Positions 1 to 9,800 of a DNA stretch of 31,894 nucleotides are shown here, piece after piece. A program made the position numbers and the translations under genes. The notes beneath the pieces were generated by a model. The model had not been told where the DNA came from and made no database searches. It was given only the letters and a program-made list of their open reading frames with translations. Source of the stretch: Apostichopus parvimensis (lineage: Eukaryota > Echinodermata > Holothuroidea > Aspidochirotida > Stichopodidae); NCBI GenBank assembly GCA_000934455.1, contig KN882355.1, positions 129,333-161,226 of the forward strand. Direction: 5' to 3'. The number at the start of each line of letters is the position of its first letter. Within the stretch, counting starts at the first letter, position 1.

Positions 1-260
1 TAATTTACCATGGTGGATCCATGGTAAATGTGTGGTAATTTACCATGGTAGATCCATGGTAAAAGCATGGTAAATGTGTGGTAATTTACCATGGTATACC
101 ATGGTATTTTGGCCCTATGGACATGGTAAACCATGGTATTACCATGATATATTTACATCAAATTCACAATGCATTTACCATGCTTTTACCACATTATGGA
201 ATATTTAGCTCCATAAGGAATACTGTGCATTCACCACACATTACATCAGAGTTACCATGC
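1..260. repeat. Palindromic minisatellite built on ACCATGGT
   Basis: Units starting TAATTTACCATGGT begin at 1, 36 and 82 and end in AAATGTGTGG. Each contains the self-complementary core TACCATGGTA or a GGATCC/AGATCC-centred palindrome. Reverse-complement versions (TTTACCATGC followed by TTTACCACA) follow at about 175-200, and a weaker TTACCATGCTTTCACCAC at about 250-268, so the block is both tandem and inverted. The open frame at 78-356 comes from this repeat and is not coding. Confidence 0.8.
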
Positions 261-268
261 TTTCACCA

Positions 269-696
269 CGCCTTACTATACTATCTATCATACAAAATTC
301 TCAAATGCCATTTGTTTACCAATTCAATTGTCCAAATCGGAAAAATGACAGACTGACGCTAACCCTAATAATAGCAACAGCCAATCAGAGAATACCTCAT
401 GAAACCATAACAACTGCAACTGGATGATTTAGCTGGAGCCATTTCATCTCCATGCTCATGCAAGAGTCACAACGGTATAGATCTGTGAGTTGCTTCGAAC
501 AGAATAACACGGCGGGTATTTGGAACTGGAAGCACGAGAAGTTGATTTATATATTTCGAAGAGAGAAGAAACAACTCTGAACACAGCATGCGCTGCGTGC
601 CTTGCGTAGGCCGTATATTAGTGTGTAACATCTAGGTCTACTACAGATCACACATAAATAAAGTACAACATCGTCAACTGTGATTTCAGAAAAACC
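269..696. other. Non-coding flank downstream of the BEN gene
   Basis: No coding sequence seen. It holds the 20-base CCAAT-containing word at 378-397 that recurs at 15495-15514. AATAAA-like words near 656 and 720 lie on the plus strand and have no gene in front of them. Confidence 0.5.
378..397 (+). repeat. Dispersed 20-bp word containing CCAAT, copy 1
   Basis: CAGCCAATCAGAGAATACCT occurs identically at 15495-15514. The flanks are only weakly alike, so this is probably the best-kept part of an old dispersed repeat. It resembles a CCAAT box, but no promoter is evident beside it. Confidence 0.5.
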
Positions 697-702
697 TTTA
701 TT
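697..702 (-). terminator. Polyadenylation signal of the BEN-domain gene
   Basis: TTTATT on the plus strand reads AATAAA on the minus strand. It lies 56 bases past the TGA at 760-758. The spacing suits a short 3' UTR, which supports 758-879 being a true last exon. Confidence 0.65.
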
Positions 703-757
703 GGAAAACATTTATCAATGAATAAAATCAAATTAATTAGTCAAATTCGGCACCATG

Positions 758-879
758 TCAAGCTTCTGGCTCTACTGGCTGCTTCCTCTTCAAAGCCTTC
801 GCCGCATTCGATAACTTTTGGCGGATCATACCCCTGACCTCACTGGATGTCTTGATGGGGAAGGCCTTCAGCACTCGAG
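758..879 (-). CDS. Last exon of the BEN gene: C-terminal BEN helix and tail
   Basis: Too short to show as an open frame with its own start. A pyrimidine-rich acceptor (TTTCCTATTCCCAG) precedes it at 880 upward. It encodes 39 residues with core EVRGMIRQKLSNAAK, a basic KRKQ stretch and a TGA at 760-758. The pattern FP, then EVR, then basic K-L-N matches the final helix of BEN domains. It needs two bases from its first codon (CT), matching the single G left at 14709. The polyadenylation signal follows 56 bases on. Confidence 0.65.
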
Positions 880-3800
880 CTGGGAATAGGAAAGAATGAA
901 GACTGGAAAGTCAAAGATTTCCGTTGAACAGAGTACAATATGAGCCAATTCCGTCTCCAATGTGAGCAGGCCCGTAGCCACGGAGTGGGGAGGGGCATTT
1001 CGAGGCAATGCCCCACCAAAAAATATTTCTGCCCCCCCCCCGATGATAATTGAAACTGCATAATAATTAATCTTATGCCCCATCACAATTTTATGCCCCC
1101 CCCCCATCACAATGCTTGCCCCCCTCCTAAAATGTAATGCTGGCTACGGGCCCGACTGTGAGGGACGGACATCAATGGTTTCCACTCCTATTGGCATTTT
1201 TATTTTAGTGTAGAGCCATGCCCTTTTGGCATAGCTGGCCTGCCTTAGAATTCGGACACCGGAACTGGTCAAACCCTTCCGTTCAGATTGGGAGACCCTT
1301 CAGGGCGTGGGGTAGCCTTGAAATCCATTGTTCTTTGACATTACGTTACTTTTATTAGTTAACTCAACACATCGAAGATTTCTATTTACCTCTTTACTAC
1401 GTTTTTGTCTGCTTTTGCAGCAATTGAAGTTGTCACTTTAATAGCTCTATGAGGTAATTATATAATTTCTCTTCTTTTTATATCTTTTAAGCAAACAAGG
1501 GTTCTGTGATTGATAATATATCGATTTGATTCTGTTACTCTCGATCAAGTACAGAGTCACGGTTGGCCCTATTTGTACTGTTAACACTATTACAGTGGTA
1601 GGCTACTGCCTGAGTAGTATAGCATAGGCTTAACCTTTCAGCATACTTAGTAACTTTTCAATCCAATATTACTGTAAAATGCTGAATTAAGAGTTCGTAA
1701 ATAATAGTATAACTGCTTTTCCAGAACCTTTAATGAACCTTTATCATGTTAATGATCTCAGTGGTTCCTAAGATCGTAATTTTACGTACGTCACATGAAC
1801 AAATTGTATTGTAGCCTTAACAGGGGACCTTACGTCATAGTAAACTTATATTTTTGCATAGCGCCCTCATTTAGTGAAGTACTATTTAAGATGGCCGCGC
1901 CCAGGAGTCGTTAGATGTAATAGTCTTACTCATGTTCGTAATGTCAATGTGAACTTTAGGCCGAGTTGTTTTTATTGAAATGTTATTAATGTGTACAGAG
2001 AGAGGTTGTTTAACTATATGTTGGGTACTTTTCTTGGGTTTTCAATAGAGATTAATTTCTTGTACTGGGAAATATGTACACCTTTTTAATTATAACTTTG
2101 GAAAGATAGCTAATATGCAACCATTGTTATAGAGCCATGTATTTTAATATTAAAGGAGTACTTAAGATACCTAATTAAATTTTATAACAGCATTCTCATT
2201 TCAGTGTAACCGTCCCTTAGTTTTACTTTCACTTATTTAAGTGTCTTACTTAATTGATTGCCATGCTGCTCCTTATTCTTGTAATGTTAAGATTTTCACT
2301 TTTATCTTGGCTTTTACTTATGAGACGTTCTTTTCCTTTCCTTTTTACGTAGAGCTCGCTAGTCGGTGTCAGAGAACACGCTAGCAGATATAATACACAG
2401 TGCTGCCAAGTCACCCGCTTTGGGCGGGTGTCACCCGCATTTTCGGGTCGTCTCCCGCCCACCTGTCCGAATCTCCCGCATTTTCAAAAAAACTCCCGCA
2501 TTTTTGAAGAATCTCCCGCATTGTAGGCCCACAGAGTTTTTCCTGTGAAAGTGTATCATTGCTAGCGTGAAATTCATTTCATCACACCAAAATGCGAATT
2601 ATCTCAGAACCGCCAGGATCGGAAATTACTCAAAGCCGATCGTGCTAAATATGCCTGGCTGAAAGCAACGTTACCTATACGATTCGTGAAAAATAATACC
2701 GTTACGACACACGTGAACGCTACAGCGTCCGCGAAGTCATTGAATGCAACCGAACGAAGTACGCGCGCTACTGCCAGAAACTACCGGTGGCTGTTGTACA
2801 CATGCACACATCACCGCTGTATACCGTAGGCTATCGGTAGGTTATGTGAGGACATCGGATAGGAGTGAACAATTGAAGTGCTGAAGCAAGCCAAGATGTC
2901 GAGCCGGCGAGAGTATTTCGAGATGGTCTGTGAGAGGTTAGGGGGTGAGAAATCGATAGAGGGTCTGGCGGAGAGTGCGAGCAACCTATGTGCGGAGGAA
3001 CAATTCCATGAATTCCGAGTGGCAGGTAGGGGAAACATTTCTGATTGATTACGAATGAATTTGCAGTAGTTCAGGTGGGTAGCCTACACTACACACTCAA
3101 CCTGGGTATAGGCTAGGCCTAACGTTAGGCTAGAGTCTCTGGACCATGTCCAATAATATTCAGTAGGCCTAGGCTGGGCCTAGGGCTTATGATTGGCAGA
3201 TCATAGCCTAGGCCTACTATTATTAGCCATGGGGGCCGAGGGCGCCGCCACACATCAAAAGTTGGGGGAGGGGGGAGGTTGGGTCCGAAGCAGTCGAGAT
3301 AATTTTTTTTGTGTGGGGACCCCAGAAGAGTTGAAGGTCTCAATCTCCCGACCCCCTGGTGGCTGTGCTCTTGTCCCGGGCCTAGTTCACAGCATTAAAC
3401 TATGATAGCAGTCACGAGGGTGGGGAGCTGAATGGGAGGGAGTTCTAAGGTGTCTGCGTTTCATCAAGAAACAATAAATAGTTAGGGGCTCATGGGGAGC
3501 ATCTCCGTACTATTCATTAGGAATTATGTTATATTCCGTTGCACTGCATACGGATTACTCGGTCCCGATTATGAACTACTCCGTAGGGTCTACCCCCAAC
3601 GGGTCAAGGGCGGTATCTCCCACGTGAGCTACTATGATGCTCGTTTGAACTTATCAAGAGGAGGCCTATATAACTCATCCCACACTAGGCTGAGAGCGCA
3701 GCAATTTCAGGTAGTGACTAAGGTTCTCTATAATGTAGCGTTATTCCCCCTCACGAAAATTCGCAACTGACGCCTTGGACCCTCAACCTTTGACAAGTGG

Positions 3801-6800
3801 CTGCGCCCTTGCCGTAGGCCGTAAACTCTTTGACTTGGGGCGCAACCGTTATAAAGAAAAACCTAGGTTGTGTGTTATTGGTGAAAACTATAACTCTTTG
3901 ACAGTTTGTTCGTGGTGTACAACACTGACTTACCTTCATGACAATTTTTTGTCTTGACCGGTTGCCCCTCCTCAGTTGACTGGAGTTTTGAGCGTGACTG
4001 GGGAAGAATTACAAGACTGCTCTATTTTGTGCCCGAATCACTGTACAATATTTTGCTTCCCCCCCCCCCCTCCCACAATTTCCGGAGTCTGAGGCCACCG
4101 CTGATTTGATATCCTTCCGAATGAGTATACTGTGAAATACGTGTTAAGATCCCTGAAATTACCATTCAAGGTTCGTAGGGGTGGGATTGGGGTTGGAGGG
4201 GGTGTACATTTAGCCGAGTACGTCTAGGCATACTCTAAGGATAGGATTTAATTCATTTCACACTTGCTATTACAGTGGACAATATGCCTGCGTGTATGAA
4301 GGATTAAGGTCCATTTGTAGACCTGGCAACATGTCCAGTGTGCTTTTTAGCTGCGACTTCAGAAGAAGCTCCACAAGTCTCTGCATCCGTCCGTTCGTTC
4401 ATAACGTCCGAACCCATAAATCGATTACGTTGAAACTTGGTAGATAGCTGAACGTGTGCAAGTCATTTACTAAAGTACATTTTGAGATATGGTATATGCA
4501 AATTATATAAATAACGCTCAATTCTCAACATTGGCGGATTTAGGCCCCTACATATAGTAAACATAACTGATGAGAATGCTAATGGTCACCCCCACCCTCT
4601 CCGGGTGGCTAGGGAATGCTCCATTGTATATACTGACTGAATGCTAAATAGCGACACTTGGTCGTTTTGGCTACTAATTAGGAACAATAAATCTTTGTCA
4701 GTGTTTGAGAAATTCCTGAAAACACATGTGTTTCATCGTTAGTTAGTTTGCTTGCCACAGGGGTTCTTTGTTTGGTTCTGGTTTTGTTTTGCGCTTTGAA
4801 CTTTATGAAAAGGCGCTATATGAATGCATTTTTTTTATGTAATTAGTCAACTTACAGTATGCGAATTTGGCCGAAATGCCAAGTATGCGCGAGCATGGAT
4901 TAGATGAGTGCCATATCGATATGAAAATGGTGAGGTTTTCCTCTCCATTTCAGACATAACAGTCAAGGATTTGGTGTTTCCAAGAAGTTCTATAGACACC
5001 ACAGCCAAACTTTTGTATCCGGATGAACATGTTCCTCAGCAAATACCAATTATGAGTCTTGGGAATGGGAACTGTTTTTTCAACTCCGTTTCCATTCTCT
5101 TAACTGGCAAAGACGAATGTGCTACAGAAATTAGGGCAAGGTGTGCCTTAGAACTTGCCAGGAATTACCAAGCTTACTGTGATGATGCCTTCCTCGGAAA
5201 AATGTTGCCGATGCATAAGCAGAAAGCAGCCCATCCTCATTCATCGAGACGATGACTGAAACTCTGGATTTAACACAGGAAATATTACAAACAGCTAGAG
5301 ATTACAGGTAAATATATGTGTAGGTCAGTAGTTGTCCACAAAACAGTCTGTCGAGAGGAATATCCCGGAGGATTTTTGTGAAACTCATTTGTAAATGATT
5401 TTGGTTAAAGTTAAAGGTCAGTGGAAGTGTTACTTGATTTGGGGGATTTCGATTCCTTCTGATTTGTCTATCGAAGGAATCCAACCCCTAAACTGAACGT
5501 CAGTCGATACAGCGTGGAAATGAGTCAACCGTATTATTACGTAATGTATTTGCAACATCGAAAGGGGAGGTAGGAAAGACCTGTGCAATGCAAAGTCAAT
5601 GCAAAATTGACATTTACAAAACTCAGTCACACAGGTATGGCGAATCTGATTGATATGAAAAGGCACAAAATATCGAATTATAGATGAAAACATTCATTCA
5701 TTGACTTCGGAGAGATAAATTGACTTGCATTGTTCACCTATGGAGGAACGAGAAATCAGCAATTACTGTGTATAGTCAATTAAGACATTTGTTTCGTTCC
5801 CCTCGTAACGTCATCGGGCCCAGATAATTATTTTTTAAATAACACGAAAGAACAACGAAATGAGTTTGGGAGTCCAAATTTGAAACTGATGGTTACAAAA
5901 TACGCTCTTTTCACCCATGTATAAAGTTTCCGAGCAATCCGTGGCAGTTCCAAAAATGTAAGTTTCACACTTCCACCGACCTGAATACAATAAGCATGAA
6001 AGATTGCCAAAGCGACAATCATCGTCCCGATTGCATTCGGAATGGAATTCCAATTTGATAGCGATAGATCCACTTCCTTATTTTACACCAGAATAAGATG
6101 TCGTTATTGTTCTGGAATCATCACGGCAAGAGCAGAACCACATGTTGAAAGTTGAGGGCACCGACAGTACGGGGACTTCGGAAAATTGGGGGTCAGAGAG
6201 TTGGAGACGTGATCCCTTCCCCGCCCTCTCCGACCCCAGTGGCTGCGCCCTTGCGTATGGTGATACCATATCGATTACTGAACTGGAACCCAACACATAT
6301 TTGCTTTCTTGTATTTGTAACTTATTATATATGGGGCCTAATAAAAACTATTTAACAGTGCCAAGTGGTACCTGGTAGATACATAACCCCATCGTGATCG
6401 TGGCGTACCAGTTATAGTGCTGAACGAAGCTACTACATTATTCCAGAAACAGTTGCAGACGAGTTTCTGTAGACCAGGCATTGAGTTAATTTCCAAATGT
6501 TCACCTTTTGTTTCGTTCCTAATGATATGTATTGCTCATTCATACACATGATGGGCATGGTGAATGCATTTAATATGTGCATATTTTCTGTCTATCCCAT
6601 GGTTTCGAAACCATGTGTTTACCGGGACTTAATGCACCAACTGATCGTTCCGAGTGAGCAATCCGTAGAGCGGTCAGAACCCCTACAAATAATGTGGAGC
6701 CACACCAGTAATACTAACAGAAGAGGATGGGATCCCAACCATTTTGTTCCATGTGTCTCAGCATCATCAATTGTGGAATCCACTAAACCCAGATCCAGGG

Positions 6801-9800
6801 TGCAGTCGAAATTGTCTTCTTTCCTGAAGAAAGTTACGACGAATGGTGAACCGTGCACTTATATTTTTCCCAGATGACTTAGACACGATGCATGAGATGA
6901 TTACATCCGATAGGTTCCATGGTTTTACACAATTATATAGGTCGACTTTCATAATATTGTGTAACCTGGAAACGTGGTGCTATATATGTACCATTAACAT
7001 CACTGAAGAAAAACTGCAAATACTTTCACATGAATCTGCTAGAGCAGAGCAGTCGTCGAGCGGTACCAGTGATGCTTGGCAATACAATGGTTCCGGCTTG
7101 TTCGGGTTCGATTCCCGCATTCACCGTCGGGCGTTTTTCTCCATAGGTGGCTGTACTTACAGTGACGACTGGCAAGGTCTTGGCGTCCAGGCTCTGCTGT
7201 GGTGCAGTAGGCCTGGTAATTATGTGGGGTTGTTGCGAATTCAAGTTAGTTGCTGTACGCAGTTACCGTGGTTGAACTTCGAAAAAACAAGACAAAAAAC
7301 TTCTGCTCCTCCAGGATCCGAGAAAGTGGTTAGATCCTGGGATTGACTGGTCGTCTGTCGAATGGGGACATCAAATGGCGGTCCCGGGAGCAGGTTGGGG
7401 TTGATTACAGTGCCCCCCTGCCTCGATATCATCTTAGAACTAGTCGAAAAGAGAAGGCCAGTTATCGTCGTTGCTTAACCACAATCAGCACGACCAGGGT
7501 TCCTTGATGAGCCTTTCAGCAGCTTCCTGAACCCGTAGCATTAAAATCAAATCAGATATCATACAATCACAGAATTCTACATTTTGGCCTGAATTGAGGA
7601 AAAACATTTGATTTCAAACTTGCTAGAGTCTCCTGGCGCAGAAAACGAGTAAGAATGGACCACTGTGGTGAATCGCAGGAAAAGGAAAATGACACACACC
7701 AAACACAGATCGCCCAAGAAAGTGGCCACAGGGAAACCATCCGAGACTGTACCCCTCAAAGTCTCTCCGGCAAAGGAAGCGTCTCTGAGAAAAACTCGGG
7801 AGGCTGAACCACAAACAACTAATGAGAAAGTGCCCCGAGACACTTCTCACGAGAGGAAATTTTTCAATGATAAAAAAATAAATAATAATATACCGCATTT
7901 ATTTATCGCCCTATTCAGTCAGTGACTGCTCTAATTTAAGGCGTTTCACAGCATATTACCCCTGATCATTAATGACTTGTCAAACCCGTACTATGTAGAA
8001 CGCAACTCGTGCTGTTCAATCTCGACACACGCTTCCCGTGTGTCACCACATCGTGTCCTCTGGGGGACATCCCGATAGGGCTTCTACATACGGCGCACGC
8101 TACTATTTACACGTCACCTCACAAGGTTCCCGATAACGCCCGGGACGAGACACCGGAAAAGCCAGCACGCCGGGATTTGAACTGGTAACCTTCTGATCAT
8201 CAGTCCTAAGCTCTACCGACTGAGCTAATCCGACCTCCAAGAGAAATTAAGATAAGAGAAATTGACACCACCTCCACCCTTTCTTCCATCGTATGTAATT
8301 TGTCTTTAGACTGGTAGATGGTATGATGTTATCGTCCACATTCCTATAATACAGAAATACACATGTATATATATTATCAATAAGTGTGAATTGGTTTTCG
8401 CAAGAAACGGTATGATATAGTTATTAATTTTTACTTGTTCTGTTCATACTTAATCAGGTCACTACTGCAGAGGTTCCCATGGCTTTTACCCTAGTGAAAC
8501 ACAACGCCAGTTTCGCCATGGCTGACACCATATCACCACTCATGAAGAACATTTTCCCGGATTCCAATATTGCCAAGTCATATGCTTGTGCAAGAACCAA
8601 GACAACTAGCATCGTTAATTTAGCATTGAAACCATACTTCAGGTGAGTTTCATTCGAATGATCAAATCGACCGACGACTCCTCATCCATTGTAGTTGAGA
8701 GTTCTTTATTCCTCAACGCGCATTGCTTGAGAACAGGAACAGTCGGATCAAGTTGGTATTTGGTGTGATAGCTTCCTTAGGAGGAGAACAGGAACCCTAT
8801 TGCTTTTAGTGGGGACCATCCTGCAAAGAATCATTCTTCAAAAATTGGGATCACGATTCAAGTTGACCAAGATCACATTTCGTTATTGAGTACATGAAGT
8901 CGTACCCCGTTTATTCTCTGGAAGAGTTCGAGAGTCATCAGGGATGAAACATACATGACAACTCTCTCATGCGGAGATGAGGAACACTGTTCATTTCGTG
9001 TTGGGGTCTGTGGTCATGAGTTATCGGTCGAGGATTCACCTACGGCTCCCGGTCATCATCATATTCAGACTTTGGTATCCAGAATAGCTGTGTCATATGC
9101 CGAAACAAATATATTTAAATAAAATGCACATATTTCACTTCTTTTGTCTCCATACAGATCTGCGTTCGTTGAGCAAATGAAGACGGGGCCATACTCCTTG
9201 GCCACAGATAGCTGAAACGACGAAGGTATCTCCAAGATGAATCCACTGAATGTTCGTGTATACGACGTGAACAGAGGAAAGGTTCACACTCAACTATTGG
9301 ATATGTGTCTGTCCAGTGGTGCCACCTCAGAGATGTTATTCGAGAACATCAACAGTACCCTGTCTGCATTTGATGTAACTTGGGAAAATTGCGTTGGTAT
9401 CAGTCTAGATATTGCCTCTGTAAACATGGGTAAAAGGAACTCGATAACATCTAGAGTACTGAACATCAATCCATCAGTGTATGTGAATGGCTGTCCTTGT
9501 CATATTGTGCACAATACTGCGAAGAAAGCTGCGAATAGTTTATTTGCGATGACAGGTTTTGATGTTGAAGATTTTCTAGTGGACCTGTATTTCTGGTTCG
9601 ACAAAAGTTCGAAGAGGAAGGCCGGCTTAGAAGATTTTTGTAAGCAGGAGTATAGAAAGATACTCAAGCATGTGAGCACAAGGTGGTTGAGCTTGTTGAA
9701 TGCGGTAACACGAGCATTACAGCAATATGCGCCACTAAAATCATACTTTTCATCATTATCTGAAAAGGCCCCAAGAGCATTGCGTCTGATCAAGGTGTTC

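Larger units (their letters stand above)
5308..6480. other. Vertnin-like intron 2
   Basis: No plus-strand exon was seen. A minus-strand frame at 5835-6053 is rich in Cys (see its own entry). A GC-rich dispersed repeat piece lies at 6130-6260. Confidence 0.4.
2896..6877 (+). pseudogene. Vertnin-like (VRTN-like) gene, three exons, broken
   Basis: Three plus-strand exons (2896-3025, 4909-5307 and about 6526-6877) follow the order of vertnin. They give an N-terminal helix, then an OTU-like segment with GNGNCFFNS, then SVYP and WDPNHFVP near the C-terminus. Vertnin is a nuclear protein linked to vertebral number in mammals; invertebrates often carry several vertnin-like copies whose role I do not know. 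Exon 1 leaves one base and exon 2 supplies two (G|TG), so that junction keeps phase. The breaks are a frame change in exon 2 near 5215-5225 and no AG acceptor right before exon 3. The whole gene lies on the opposite strand inside the last intron of the BEN gene. Family assignment is fairly good, mainly from exon 3; pseudogene status is likely but rests on reading raw sequence. Confidence 0.6.

Noticed and set aside
78..356. Open frame of 92 codons on the plus strand
   Set aside because: Lies on the ACCATGGT repeat and its flank; no motif or splice context.
840..1110. Two minus-strand open frames over 840-1110
   Set aside because: They run across the MITE and the start of the last BEN exon in the wrong frames.
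8164..8235. Functional tRNA gene
   Set aside because: A and B boxes are fine but the anticodon and T stems do not pair; a SINE head is the better reading.
9213..9215. TGA as selenocysteine in the hAT-derived gene
   Set aside because: Other losses in the window are ordinary decay, no SECIS-like structure was seen, and relatives are expected to have an ordinary residue here.
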